A stretch of DNA of 64,000 bases from Salinimicrobium catena (GCF_900102915.1 NZ_FNGG01000006.1:61932-125931); one strand, 5' to 3'; counted from the stretch's first letter, positions 8,534-18,911 are shown. Notes: generated by a model from the letters alone, not told the origin. Made by a program: numbers and translations.

Positions 8534-9315
8534 TTTTGCTCTTTTTGACAGGAAGGGCAGAAATAAGTGCTCCTTCCGGAAACCTTGATCTGTTTGGTCT
8601 TTCCGGAACATTTGGGACAGTCTTCCCCGTCCTTGCGATGGTTGATGAGATAGTCTGAAGGAAATTCAGACCGCTCCCCTTCCTTATCTATGGCCATTTT
8701 AAGCACCTTTTTCATCTGCTTGTAAAGTTGCTTTTTCTCAGCTTCGGAAAGCTTATCTACTTTTGACTTCGGATGGATCCCACATTGATACAGCATCTCG
8801 TCTGAATAAACATTCCCGATACCGGATAGAAGATGCTGGTCTGTGAGTGCTCCCTTGATGCTGCCGCTTTTATCTGTGAGTAAATTCAGGAACTGCTTTT
8901 CTGAAAGTTCCAGGGCATCGTCACCCAACTCATGTTCTTTTTTGAATTCCTCAAAGCCTTCAGCCAGGTAGATCTTTCCGAGTTTTCTCCGGCAGCTGTA
9001 GGCAAGATGGTAATCGTTGTCAAAGCTCAGCAGCATTTTAGTGTATTTGGGAGTTTCCCGGTTCTGGTAGTATTCCAGTTTTCCGGTCATTCCGAAGTGG
9101 AAGACCAGCCATTTCCCGCTGCTTATCTTTATCAGAAGATATTTCCCCAGCCTGGTGGTTTCTTCCAACTCCTCTCCTTTTAAGGCCTTCTCAAAATGTG
9201 ATTTTGGAGCCTGCAGCAAACTGGCATCGGGAAATGACAGCTGGGTGATCTTTTTGTGAAGCGCGGTGGCATCCATATACTTTTTATTAAGAGCGATCTC
9301 GGGTAGTTCTGGCAT
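8530..9315 (-). CDS. Fpg/Nei family DNA glycosylase
   Basis: A 261-residue bifunctional DNA glycosylase/AP lyase that removes oxidised bases. After Met removal the N-terminal 'PELPE' supplies the catalytic Pro and Glu. The H2TH motif is 'LLSGIGNVYSDEMLYQCGI'. The C-terminal zinc finger is 'CPKCSGKTKQIKVSG' followed by 'CPSC', with all four Cys present. The N-terminal domain is divergent from true MutM ('IALNKKYMDATALHKKIT'), so I use the general family name and not mutM. It is translationally coupled to the DUF72 gene through an ATGA overlap. Confidence 0.93.
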   Translation of the reverse strand: MPELPEIALNKKYMDATALHKKITQLSFPDASLLQAPKSHFEKALKGEELEETTRLGKYLLIKISSGKWLVFHFGMTGKLEYYQNRETPKYTKMLLSFDNDYHLAYSCRRKLGKIYLAEGFEEFKKEHELGDDALELSEKQFLNLLTDKSGSIKGALTDQHLLSGIGNVYSDEMLYQCGIHPKSKVDKLSEAEKKQLYKQMKKVLKMAIDKEGERSEFPSDYLINHRKDGEDCPKCSGKTKQIKVSGRSTYFCPSCQKEQK

Positions 9316-9463
9316 AGTCGTTGAATTAAGTTAGCAGCATTAATTTACTTAAAAACAAGCTACTACCCAATTGAATACCTACAGTTTTCTTTGTATAACA
9401 AAAAGAATCTGTTATTTTAAAAGGGAGGAACGGCATGTTTCCTAAGTTCAAAAACCCATTGTC

Positions 9464-10135
9464 TTGCGCAGAGTTTCAGTCATTTTATTAATAATACCAC
9501 TATTTATTGCAGTTGTGGGCTGCGGAGCAAATAAATCTATGAGCGAAAAAGTAGTTTACCAGGATAATAAGATCATTCCCCAATCTATTCTTGAAGAAGC
9601 CAAAACCGCGCTGTCTTACTATCCCGAACTAAAAGACGTTAAGATCGAGTTCAGGTATAAAGAAGACATCAAGAAATCTTTTATGCAGGCGCAGCCTGAA
9701 TTTAGCAACCTGTTCAAAGGCAAGGACGACCGCAGTTATAATGTTTTCATCAGCAGCCGATTTCTTATTGAGGAAGAGGAGTTCTCTATGGCCGATGTTC
9801 CTTCGGAAGTGCTTATCGGCTGGCTGGGGCACGAACTTGGTCACATCATGGACTACCGGGATAAGTCGGCCGCGGGATTGATCATTTTCGGCCTGCGTTA
9901 CGTTACTTCCAAAAATTACATCAAAGAGGCCGAGCGTGCCGCGGATACTTACGCAGTAAACGCCGGAATGAGTGATTATATTCTGGCGACAAAAGATTTT
10001 ATTCTTAACCACTCCCACCTATCCGACTCTTATAAAGAAAGGATCGCCCGCCTGTATCTTTCCCCGGAAGAGATCATCGTGCTGGTAAACAAACTCGAGG
10101 AAGACCTGGAAAAAGCAGAACAGGAAGGAAGCTGA
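9464..10135 (+). CDS. Zincin-type metalloprotease lipoprotein, copy 1
   Basis: A 223-residue lipoprotein with a short signal and the lipobox V-V-G-C (Cys20). The zinc motif is HELGH (His123, Glu124, His127). A downstream 'EAERAADTYAV' probably supplies the third ligand, as in M48-like peptidases. It contains no membrane helix beyond the signal. The frame opens just after a stop at 9443 and contains no ATG before the signal peptide, so TTG at 9464 is the likely start; the ATG at 9435 is in another frame. The gene is the first of two tandem paralogs and resembles the second over its full length ('KKSFMQAQP', 'PSEVLIGWL', 'ATKDFILNHS', 'ARLYLSP'). The substrate is unknown. Confidence 0.8.
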   Translation: MRRVSVILLIIPLFIAVVGCGANKSMSEKVVYQDNKIIPQSILEEAKTALSYYPELKDVKIEFRYKEDIKKSFMQAQPEFSNLFKGKDDRSYNVFISSRFLIEEEEFSMADVPSEVLIGWLGHELGHIMDYRDKSAAGLIIFGLRYVTSKNYIKEAERAADTYAVNAGMSDYILATKDFILNHSHLSDSYKERIARLYLSPEEIIVLVNKLEEDLEKAEQEGS

Positions 10136-10139
10136 GGAA

Positions 10140-10167
10140 ATGTTTATTGTATAATGGTTAATGTATA
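10140..10167. repeat. Heptamer tandem repeat after copy 1
   Basis: Four imperfect 7-base units (ATGTTTA, TTGTATA, ATGGTTA, ATGTATA) begin four bases after the stop codon. A nearly identical run follows the second paralog at 11002-11032. Confidence 0.6.
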
Positions 10168-10322
10168 ATAGCTTCGTGTATTGAAATTTCTTTAAAACAT
10201 TAATACAAATAACTCATAAGCATTGGCATAATGGTTGATTCTCCTTGCATATCCTAATTGGATCGGCTTAAGGTTCATTTTCCATGAATTTCAGAACCGC
10301 CACGCCTCAAAACTCATGTGCA

Positions 10323-10997
10323 ATGAAGAAAATTTTTGTTCTGGTTTTAATCTTCTCGTTTCTTGCAGGAAATTGTAGTTGTGCTACCAAAAGAAATTTT
10401 AAGGAAGAAAAGATCCTTCACCAGGGCAACAAGATCATACCGGTAAATATCGTGAATGAAGCCAAAATTGCTCTCTCCCATTACCCCCAACTTGAAAACG
10501 TAGAGATCGAGTTCAAATATAAGAACAACATTAAAAAGTCTTTTATGCAGGCACAGCCCAAATTTGCCAACCTGTGGAAAGGAAAAGAGCACCGTAGCTA
10601 CTATGTTTTTATGAGCAGTAAATTCCTTATTGAAAACCAAGAATTCTCTATAGCCGATATTCCTTCGGAAGTCCTTATTGGATGGCTGAGCCATGAGTTA
10701 GGGCACATTGTTGATTACCGCGAAAAATCGACCTTGGAACTGGTGCGCTTTGGTGCAAGCTATATTGCCTCAGAAAAATTCATCAAAAAAGCGGAACGAA
10801 CAGCAGACACACATGCTATAAGCCACGGATTAGGAAATTATATTTTTGCAACCAAGGATTTTATCCTCAATCACTCCAGTTTGTCAGATTCATACAAAAG
10901 GAGAAAGGCACGGCTTTACCTCTCTCCCGCAGAGATAATGGCATTGGTGAACAACCAGGAGGAAAACCTGGAACAAGTAGAACAGGAAGGAAGCTGA
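10323..10997 (+). CDS. Zincin-type metalloprotease lipoprotein, copy 2
   Basis: A 224-residue paralog of the preceding gene. It is collinear from residue 1 and has the zinc motif HELGH at His124-His128 and 'KKAERTADTHAI' as the likely third-ligand region. I use the ATG at 10323 (MKKIFVLV), not the upstream ATG at 10284, because it gives a proper signal peptide. The lipobox is poor: the signal ends 'LAGNCSC', so lipidation could be at Cys18 or Cys20, and neither is ideal. The catalytic motif is intact, so the gene looks functional. Both copies end with the same 'EQVEQEGS/EKAEQEGS' tail and similar 3' flanks, which shows a recent tandem duplication followed by divergence. Confidence 0.8.
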   Translation: MKKIFVLVLIFSFLAGNCSCATKRNFKEEKILHQGNKIIPVNIVNEAKIALSHYPQLENVEIEFKYKNNIKKSFMQAQPKFANLWKGKEHRSYYVFMSSKFLIENQEFSIADIPSEVLIGWLSHELGHIVDYREKSTLELVRFGASYIASEKFIKKAERTADTHAISHGLGNYIFATKDFILNHSSLSDSYKRRKARLYLSPAEIMALVNNQEENLEQVEQEGS

Positions 10998-11001
10998 GGG
11001 A

Positions 11002-11032
11002 ATGTCTAATGTATAATGATTAATGTATAATG
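11002..11032. repeat. Heptamer tandem repeat after copy 2
   Basis: Four 7-base units (ATGTCTA, ATGTATA, ATGATTA, ATGTATA) plus ATG start five bases after the stop codon of the second zincin. The array mirrors the one at 10140-10167. Confidence 0.6.
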
Positions 11033-11091
11033 CCCATCAAGCAGCTTATAGAAATTTAAGATAATCTCTTTGATGATCTATTTTCATCTGA

Positions 11092-11133
11092 TCATTGTTC
11101 ATTGTTTATTGCTCATTGCTAATTTGTCATTGA
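11092..11133. repeat. Heptamer repeat overlapping the GH3 stop codon
   Basis: Six degenerate 7-base units (TCATTGT, TCATTGT, TTATTGC, TCATTGC, TAATTTG, TCATTGA) run into the last codons of the GH3 gene, whose stop is at 11119-11121. The unit length equals that of the two arrays just upstream, although the unit sequence differs. Confidence 0.5.
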
Positions 11134-12645
11134 CCTTACGAATTTTTCCCATTCGGCGAATTTGTCTTCTTTCATCACTTTTTCCATTTTGACCTGTCCG
11201 CCTTTCTTTTTGTTTTTCGCGCTCCATTCATGGAAGACAGTAGGTGAAATCGTCACAACTTCCACTCCCTTTAGCGCCTTTTGACGGGCAACTCCGTAAT
11301 TCTTGTTGGCTTCTTTCAGGTGATTATCCAGGGCTTCAGCCAGCTTTTCAGCTTTGGCTTCGCCTTCCACTCCCATGTACCATTTGTGGATGTATTCCCC
11401 ATCTTTTTGCACCGCGGCCACGGTAAATTCCGGAATAGTGATCCCAAATTCCTTTTCCAGCTCTTTCACCGCATCCTGCATTTTATTGACAGATAATTGA
11501 GAACCCACCACGTTCAAAAAGAACTTCGTACGGCCGGTAATCTTGATCTCCATCTTCTCTACATCGGTGAACTTTATAGTGTCGCCAATAAGATATCGCC
11601 AGGCCCCTGAAACAGTACTGATCACCAGGACGTAGTCTTCTTCCTCTTTTACATCCTTCAGCCCCACCACGGGCGCATCGGGTATAAGCGAGCCGTCTTC
11701 GTTGATAAATTCAGGTTTAAAAGGCACAAATTCAAAATAGATGCCGTTGTCCAGCACCAGCTTCATGGCCAATGTACCGGGCCGTGCCTGGAACGCCAAA
11801 AAACCTTCCGAAGCCAGATAGGTATCTATTACAATTACAGGGTGGCCCAGGATCTTCTCAAAGGCCTTTTCATAAGGTTCAAAGGCCACTCCGCCGGTGG
11901 AATATACCTGCAGGTTGGGCCAGATCTCGTGGATATTCTGTACATTATGATACTCCAGGATCTTCTTGATCATGAGCTCCGTCCAGGAAGGGATTCCGGT
12001 AATGGCCCCAATGTCCCAGTTCTTTGCCTCTTTCGCGATCTGTAATACCCGCTCATCCCAATCGTTGATGGATGATATCTCCATGCCCGGTTTATAAAAA
12101 TCCCTGAACCAGAATGGAATGTTGCTTGCGCTTATCCCGCTGATCTCACCTTCTTCGTGGTCGCCCTTTTTATCAAGATCTGTAGAGCTGCCCAGCATCA
12201 TGATCTCCTTTTCGAAAAAATCAGACGGCAGGTCAAAATTGGTCAGCGTCCCCACCTGTTTGATGCCGGTCTGTCTTATGGCTTCCATCATGTCATCGGT
12301 TACCGGGATCCTTTTGCTGGACTTTCCGGTGGTGCCCGAACTCAATGCAAAATACGGCGGCCTGCCGGGCCAGGTGACATTTTCGGCTCCTTCGTGCATT
12401 TTGCTCCACCACTCTTCGTTGATCTTGTTGTAATCGAAAAAGGGCACTTTTTGTGCATATTTTTTTTGAATATTCTCACTTTTCAGGATCTCTTTAAAGC
12501 CATAGAATTTCCCGAATTCGGTATCCTTCGCCTTTTCCAGCAATCCGCGGAGCACCTTTTCCTGTGCCTCAAAAGGATCGGGTTCAGAAATAACCGCATC
12601 CCGGGCATGTAGCAAACCCTTTATAATTGAACCTATAACAGCCAT
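11119..12645 (-). CDS. GH3 family acyl-adenylating protein
   Basis: A 508-residue member of the GH3 superfamily (ANL-type enzymes that adenylate a carboxylic acid and may conjugate it to an amino acid). The ATP-binding loop is 'FALSSGTTGKSSKRIPVT' near residues 100-117. Further family blocks are 'YSTGGVAFEPYEKAF', 'ASEGFLAFQ', 'GLKDVKEEEDYVLVIST', 'YLIGDTIKFT' and 'ITGRTKFFLNVVG'. Plant GH3 proteins act on jasmonate or auxin, while the substrate of bacterial members is not known. It is transcribed alone on the minus strand, divergent from the DUF3820 gene. It is a conserved Bacteroidota chromosomal gene, not a sign of transfer. Confidence 0.88.
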   Translation of the reverse strand: MAVIGSIIKGLLHARDAVISEPDPFEAQEKVLRGLLEKAKDTEFGKFYGFKEILKSENIQKKYAQKVPFFDYNKINEEWWSKMHEGAENVTWPGRPPYFALSSGTTGKSSKRIPVTDDMMEAIRQTGIKQVGTLTNFDLPSDFFEKEIMMLGSSTDLDKKGDHEEGEISGISASNIPFWFRDFYKPGMEISSINDWDERVLQIAKEAKNWDIGAITGIPSWTELMIKKILEYHNVQNIHEIWPNLQVYSTGGVAFEPYEKAFEKILGHPVIVIDTYLASEGFLAFQARPGTLAMKLVLDNGIYFEFVPFKPEFINEDGSLIPDAPVVGLKDVKEEEDYVLVISTVSGAWRYLIGDTIKFTDVEKMEIKITGRTKFFLNVVGSQLSVNKMQDAVKELEKEFGITIPEFTVAAVQKDGEYIHKWYMGVEGEAKAEKLAEALDNHLKEANKNYGVARQKALKGVEVVTISPTVFHEWSAKNKKKGGQVKMEKVMKEDKFAEWEKFVRSMTN

Positions 12646-12787
12646 AAAATCTCTTTTTTTTGAATATACTCAAAAGCTGAAACTCCTGTAAAACCCATTA
12701 TCAAGAATTTAACTTTACTTCAGGCCAAAGGCAGATTAATTCTTTTAAAATGGCATTTACTGCCACTTTTTTCCTGAAATTCGCCGC

Positions 12788-13021
12788 ATGGAAATTCAAC
12801 CAAACCATAAAAGCCTGCTCGAGCTTGCCCATGCGAAAATGTACTTCGGAAAATACAAGGGCAGATATTTGTCTGAACTTCCGGAACATTACCTGGTCTG
12901 GTTCAGGCAGCAGGGATTTCCGAAGGGAAAATTAGGCGACCAGCTACAGCAGGTCTTTGAACTGAAGGTCAACGGAATGGAACATATCCTCAGGACCATT
13001 CGGCAGAAGTATCCACGGTAA
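12788..13021 (+). CDS. DUF3820 family small protein
   Basis: A 77-residue cytosolic protein with the DUF3820 signature 'MYFGKYKGRYLSELPEHYLVWF' and 'GFPKGKLGDQLQQVFELKVNG'. The family is annotated as a putative quorum-sensing-regulated virulence factor after a Pseudomonas structure, but its biochemical role is not known. The F-G-K-Y-K-G-R core resembles a segment found in exonuclease-associated proteins, which hints at nucleic-acid binding; this is inference. The upstream gap is short and no clear terminator precedes pyrG. Confidence 0.85.
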   Translation: MEIQPNHKSLLELAHAKMYFGKYKGRYLSELPEHYLVWFRQQGFPKGKLGDQLQQVFELKVNGMEHILRTIRQKYPR

Positions 13022-13099
13022 AAAGGATGCCTCTAAAGCCTTAAAGTTTTCCTAAAGTATTCCGGCTTAGATGGTTTCTTTTTCTATTCTTCTTTGTAA

Positions 13100-14779
<1,680 letters not shown>

Positions 14780-14850
14780 CCTTAGTTGGTCACAAAATTG
14801 ACTAACACAATAAAAGCGGAAATTACCGCACGTTTTATTTACACCGAATA

Positions 14851-16692
14851 ATGGAAGAAAAAAAGTTAGATATCAACTCCCTCATAGGTTTCATCTTAAT
14901 TGGTGGGATCCTGATATGGATGTTGTACATGAACCAAACTGCTCCCGAAACCATTGAGGAGGAAGCAGGAACCGAAGAAGTAGTAGTTACCCCCGAAGAA
15001 ACTCCGGATAGCCAGGACCAGCCATCTGTGCAGGTCACTGATTCAGCCGCGGTTGCCCAGGCGCAGAGCCGCCTTGGAGCCTTCGGATATTCGGCTACCC
15101 TTCCTTCAGCACAGGAAAATACCACTACCATAGAAAATGATGTGCTGGAATTAAAGGTCGAGAACAAGGGGGGGTATATTTCCGAAGCAAGACTGAAAAA
15201 TTTCAAGACCTACGACTCCATCCCGGTCTATCTTATAAAGGACGGCAATGCTTCCTTCAACATCAATTTCAGTACTACCGATGGCAGGGTTCTGGACACG
15301 CAAAACCTGTTCTTTGAACCTACTGTGACCAAGAACGGTGAAAACACGGTACTAAGCATGAAACTGAAAGTTTCTGATAACGAGTTCCTAGAATACCGAT
15401 ACGTCCTGAAGCCGGGTGAGTATATGATGGACTTCAGCATAAGATCGCAGGGGCTTGGCGATGTATTCAACACTGCGAACGCCGTGACCATGGACTGGAA
15501 GCTGAAGGGTTACCGTCACGCCAAAAGTATTTCCTATGAGAATAGATATACAGAACTTATTTATGAGTATGGCGGCGGAGATGACGACTACGTAACCGAT
15601 GGCGAAGATGAAGATGAGGACATCACTTACGTGGCTTATAAACAGCACTTCTTCACCTCTATTTTACTGACCGACACTCCTTTTGAAACCGGAAGATTCA
15701 AGTCTGAAAATCTTGTTGAAGATGAAGAGATAGATACGGTTTATACTAAAGCCTTTGCTTCTACTTTCCCTCTGGAGCTAAAAGGCGGAGAGCTGAACTA
15801 CAACATGAACTGGTATTACGGGCCAAGTGATTACCAGATCCTGAATAATTACGACCGCAATCTTGATGAGATCATGCCTCTTGGATGGGGGATCTTTGGA
15901 TGGATCAACAAATACATCTTCATTCCGTTCTTTGCCTTCCTGAGTTCGTTCTTACCAAGCTACGGGATCGCTATTATCGTTATGACCATTGTGGTCCGTA
16001 TCGTGCTGTCTCCGGTGACCTACAAATCTTACCTGAGCCAGGCTAAGATGAAGGTGTTGCGTCCTGAGATCAATGAACTTAACGAGAAGTACAAAGACAA
16101 CCCAATGAAGAAGCAGCAGGAAACCATGAAGCTGTACAGCAAGGCAGGAGCCAGCCCAATGAGCGGGTGTTTGCCGGCCTTGATGCAGATCCCGGTTTTC
16201 TATGCGCTTTTCCAGTTCTTCCCGAGCGCCTTCCAGTTGCGTCAAAAAGGATTTTTGTGGGCAGATGACCTTTCCAGCTATGATACCATAGCCCAGCTGC
16301 CGTTCAACATTCCTTTTTATGGAGATCACATTAGTCTTTTCCCTATCCTCGCCTCTATTGCCATTTTCATTTATATGATGATGACAACCGGGCAGAACAT
16401 GCAGAGTCCGCAACCGGGAATGCCGAACATGAAGTTCATCATGTACCTTTCTCCGCTGTTGATGTTGTTCTTCTTCAACAACTACGCGAGTGGTCTTTCA
16501 TTGTACTATTTCACCTCAAACCTTATTACGATCGGGATCATGCTGGTGATCAAGCACGTGATCATTGACGAGGATAAGATACATGCCAAAATCCAGGAGA
16601 ATAAGAAGAAACCGAGAAAGCAGGGTAAATTCGCGCGCAAGATGCAGGAAATGATGGAGCAGGCAGAACAACAACAAAAAGGAAAGAAATAA
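14851..16692 (+). CDS. yidC: Membrane protein insertase YidC
   Basis: A 613-residue insertase that folds and inserts inner-membrane proteins with or without the Sec translocon. The N-terminal helix is 'IGFILIGGILIWMLYM'. A long acidic linker and a large periplasmic domain (to about residue 345) follow, with the family loop 'NMNWYYGPSDYQIL'. The conserved five-helix core starts at 'WINKYIFIPFFAFL' and includes 'SYGIAIIVMTIVVR', the cytosolic hairpin 'LRPEINELNEKYKDNPMKKQQE' and 'GCLPALMQIPVFYALF'. A basic tail (about 40 residues rich in Lys and Gln) probably contacts the ribosome. It lies in an operon with pyrG and is closed by a terminator. Confidence 0.97.
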   Translation: MEEKKLDINSLIGFILIGGILIWMLYMNQTAPETIEEEAGTEEVVVTPEETPDSQDQPSVQVTDSAAVAQAQSRLGAFGYSATLPSAQENTTTIENDVLELKVENKGGYISEARLKNFKTYDSIPVYLIKDGNASFNINFSTTDGRVLDTQNLFFEPTVTKNGENTVLSMKLKVSDNEFLEYRYVLKPGEYMMDFSIRSQGLGDVFNTANAVTMDWKLKGYRHAKSISYENRYTELIYEYGGGDDDYVTDGEDEDEDITYVAYKQHFFTSILLTDTPFETGRFKSENLVEDEEIDTVYTKAFASTFPLELKGGELNYNMNWYYGPSDYQILNNYDRNLDEIMPLGWGIFGWINKYIFIPFFAFLSSFLPSYGIAIIVMTIVVRIVLSPVTYKSYLSQAKMKVLRPEINELNEKYKDNPMKKQQETMKLYSKAGASPMSGCLPALMQIPVFYALFQFFPSAFQLRQKGFLWADDLSSYDTIAQLPFNIPFYGDHISLFPILASIAIFIYMMMTTGQNMQSPQPGMPNMKFIMYLSPLLMLFFFNNYASGLSLYYFTSNLITIGIMLVIKHVIIDEDKIHAKIQENKKKPRKQGKFARKMQEMMEQAEQQQKGKK

Positions 16693-16712
16693 TACTTTCT
16701 CATATTAAAAAT

Positions 16713-16745
16713 GAAAAGCCCGGCAGTGACCGGGCTTTTCTCTTT
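16713..16745 (+). terminator. Terminator between yidC and the FAS1 gene
   Basis: A perfect eleven-pair stem (GAAAAGCCCGG with CCGGGCTTTTC, six-base loop) is followed by TCTTTT on the plus strand. It ends yidC and also faces the convergent FAS1 gene, so it may act on both sides. Confidence 0.82.
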
Positions 16746-16770
16746 TAACACAACAACCTAAAAGGGGGGA

Positions 16771-17745
16771 TTAAAATTGGGGGAGCAACACAGTGTCTAA
16801 AACATGGATCACACCATTGGTAGCCTGCACATCTGTAGCGATAACGGTGGAGGTCCGTCCACTGGCATCTGTGATTACCACATTATCTCCCAGATTTACG
16901 GTAAAGGATTGGTCAATGAGGGTGTTGACTACCATAGCATCTGTGAGATCTGTAGACCGCACATTGGCTGAGGGTACAACGTGATAGCTTAGAGTGGTAG
17001 CGAGTATATCTGCAGGTACCTCATCAAGACTCGCAAAATTCATTTCTTCCAAGAAGGCTGCAAAGGCATCATTGGTGGGTGCAAAAACAGTGAATGGAGC
17101 AGGATCTTCAGAAGACATTAAAGTAGAAACGAAAGTATAATCCTCCTCACGAGTGAGGGCAGCTACAAGAATATCAAATGTAGGATCTGCTAAAGCAAAG
17201 GTCGTAATATCAGGTAATCCTATTACAGCATCCACAGCATGGATGATCCCGTTCGCCACCTCAATATCAGCATTCTCTACTGTAGAGACTCCGTTGATCA
17301 TTACTCCATTGGAAGTATTAATGTACATGCTCAGATTTTCTTCGGAAGCTGCCCCGGTGGCCATACTTTCAATATAACCGGTACTAAGATCGGCAGCCCT
17401 GATCTCTCCTGACTGTACGTGGTTCAACAGGATTTGTGTAAGTATTTCCTCCGGTACTTCTTCAAGAGAAGAAAATCCATTGTCTGCGAGAAATGCAGCA
17501 AAAGCATCATTATCGGGTGCAAAGACAGTATAAGATGCAGTACCGTCTAAAGTTGCTGTCAACCCGGCCACTTCAAGGGCTGCAGCCAAAGAAGAGTAAT
17601 TATCATTAGAAGCCACAAAATCGGCAACGGTCATTGGCTCTTCTACTGGCGGGGTATTCATATCGTCGTCATCGCTGCAGGAGTTCAAGCTAAATAATAG
17701 CATAGGGATCAAAAGGATCTGTAAAAAATTTGAATAGGTTTTCAT
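16771..17745 (-). CDS. Fasciclin (FAS1) two-domain lipoprotein
   Basis: A 324-residue surface lipoprotein. The signal ends in the lipobox 'LNSC', and the residues after Cys are Ser-Asp-Asp-Asp-Asp, the acidic type of lipoprotein export signal that sends Bacteroidota lipoproteins to the cell surface. Two FAS1 domains follow, about residues 38-175 and 182-322. Each carries the H1 box ('YTVFAPDNDAFAAFL' and 'FTVFAPTNDAFAAFL') and an H2 box near 'GIIHAVDAVIGLP' and 'GVIHVLDTVLLP'. FAS1 proteins usually mediate adhesion. It is a single gene lying beside two lipocalin-like surface lipoproteins that carry the same export signal. Confidence 0.9.
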   Translation of the reverse strand: MKTYSNFLQILLIPMLLFSLNSCSDDDDMNTPPVEEPMTVADFVASNDNYSSLAAALEVAGLTATLDGTASYTVFAPDNDAFAAFLADNGFSSLEEVPEEILTQILLNHVQSGEIRAADLSTGYIESMATGAASEENLSMYINTSNGVMINGVSTVENADIEVANGIIHAVDAVIGLPDITTFALADPTFDILVAALTREEDYTFVSTLMSSEDPAPFTVFAPTNDAFAAFLEEMNFASLDEVPADILATTLSYHVVPSANVRSTDLTDAMVVNTLIDQSFTVNLGDNVVITDASGRTSTVIATDVQATNGVIHVLDTVLLPQF

Positions 17746-17768
17746 AGCAATAAGTTTAAATAATTACT

Positions 17769-17776
17769 CAAATTTA
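17769..17776 (-). promoter_or_regulatory. Candidate -7 element of the FAS1 gene
   Basis: TAAATTTG on the minus strand, 24 bases before the ATG, fits TAnnTTTG. No TTG at the right distance was found. The remainder of the divergent gap 17746-17967 is AT-rich and shows nothing else. Confidence 0.35.
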
Positions 17777-17967
17777 ATTCATAACTTTCAATAATAATGT
17801 TTAAGTTAAGTTAATTTTATTTTAACAAAATCTCTCCACCCAATTTTGTGGCTCAGAATAATTTTTAATTAAACTGTTTATAAATCAGCCTCTCACCTGG
17901 TTTTTATTCTACTTAATCATCTGACGCACAGACATTTTTATTATATTTAGTAGAAACACCACGTATT

Positions 17968-18357
17968 ATGAAAAAAATTTTGATCCTTTTGATGATGACT
18001 GCTTTGGTGGGGTTCACCTCATGCAGTGATGATGACGAAGAAGGTGAACGAGTTCTGGGAACCTGGATCCTTCAAAGCGTTGAACCGAATACATTATTTG
18101 ATCCACAGGAATGCGCGAACAATTCAACTGTAAGAGTTGAAGGTGACAATACCCTTACCGCGAACTTCTATTTTCAGCAGAACAACTGTGATCTCACATC
18201 TGGCGAAGGAACCTGGCAAAAAACCGGAGCCTCTTCCTATTCGTTTGATTTCCCTGAAGTAGGAGAAGTAAGTGGAACAGCAACTTTCCCTAGCAAAGAC
18301 AGAATGATCTTTACTTCTGAAGAAGGCATTGTCTTCACATTTCAAAGACAACTATAA
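17968..18357 (+). CDS. Lipocalin-like lipoprotein, copy 1
   Basis: A 129-residue lipoprotein. The signal ends 'FTSC' and is followed by Ser-Asp-Asp-Asp-Glu-Glu, an acidic surface-export signal. The mature domain starts 'RVLGTWILQSVEPNT', matching the G-T-W motif at the first strand of lipocalin-like beta barrels, and ends 'GIVFTFQRQL'. Two Cys (in 'PQECANNS' and 'QNNCDLTS') probably form a disulfide. The ligand is unknown. It is related to the next gene in order and motifs ('GTW', paired Cys, 'SGEGTW'/'SEGEW'). It has its own terminator. Confidence 0.8.
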   Translation: MKKILILLMMTALVGFTSCSDDDEEGERVLGTWILQSVEPNTLFDPQECANNSTVRVEGDNTLTANFYFQQNNCDLTSGEGTWQKTGASSYSFDFPEVGEVSGTATFPSKDRMIFTSEEGIVFTFQRQL

Positions 18358-18380
18358 AGCCCCTATTGACTAAACATTTG

Positions 18381-18410
18381 AAAAAGCGGCCCTTAGAGCT
18401 GCTTTTTTTT
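18381..18410 (+). terminator. Terminator after lipocalin-like copy 1
   Basis: A stem of AAAAAGC-GGC with GCT-GCTTTTT (one G-T pair) has a loop of seven bases and ends in eight T. Confidence 0.82.
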
Positions 18411-18496
18411 ATGATATTTTTATAAATTCAAATTAGGCGGTGTTAAAACTTATTTGGATTTTTCCGTCACCAATAAAACCTACTAAACCGTTTATT

Positions 18497-18892
18497 ATGA
18501 AAAAACACCTGATCTTTCTACTGGTAGCCGGACTTTTCGCTTTTACTTCCTGTAGTGACGATGACGACGGAGCATCTACTAAAAACACTGTTATAGGAAC
18601 ATGGACTCTTGTACAGATCAACCCTCCCGTTTGGGATCTGGAAGCGTGTGATGACAAACCAGTCGTTACTTTCAATGAAGATGGCACAGCAGATATGACC
18701 TGGTATGATGAGGACACCTGCGAGGCCCAACCCAGTGAAGGGGAATGGAGCAAGGAATCTGCTACTCAATACACTATAAATGTATCGCCTTTTGGACTTT
18801 TAGCGGGAACGGTAACCTGGGAATCTGAGAACAGGTTCGATTTCTTAACCAATTATCAAGGTGTGGATTTTACGTTTACCTTCGAAAAGTAA
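18497..18892 (+). CDS. Lipocalin-like lipoprotein, copy 2
   Basis: A 131-residue paralog of the preceding gene. I use the ATG at 18497 (MKKHLIFLLV), not the one at 18440, since it starts a proper signal peptide. The lipobox 'FTSC' is followed by Ser-Asp-Asp-Asp-Asp-Gly. The barrel starts 'TVIGTWTLVQINPP' and the Cys pair lies in 'LEACDDKP' and 'EDTCEAQP'. The last strand is 'GVDFTFTFEK'. The two copies share layout but little exact sequence, so the duplication is old. Role unknown; surface location predicted. Confidence 0.8.
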   Translation: MKKHLIFLLVAGLFAFTSCSDDDDGASTKNTVIGTWTLVQINPPVWDLEACDDKPVVTFNEDGTADMTWYDEDTCEAQPSEGEWSKESATQYTINVSPFGLLAGTVTWESENRFDFLTNYQGVDFTFTFEK

Positions 18893-18911
18893 ATTCAATA
18901 CATTTTAATTT

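Noticed and set aside
9435..9490. ATG at 9435 as start of the first zincin gene
   Set aside because: It is in a different frame and reaches a stop after 18 codons. The TTG at 9464 gives the signal peptide that aligns with the paralog.
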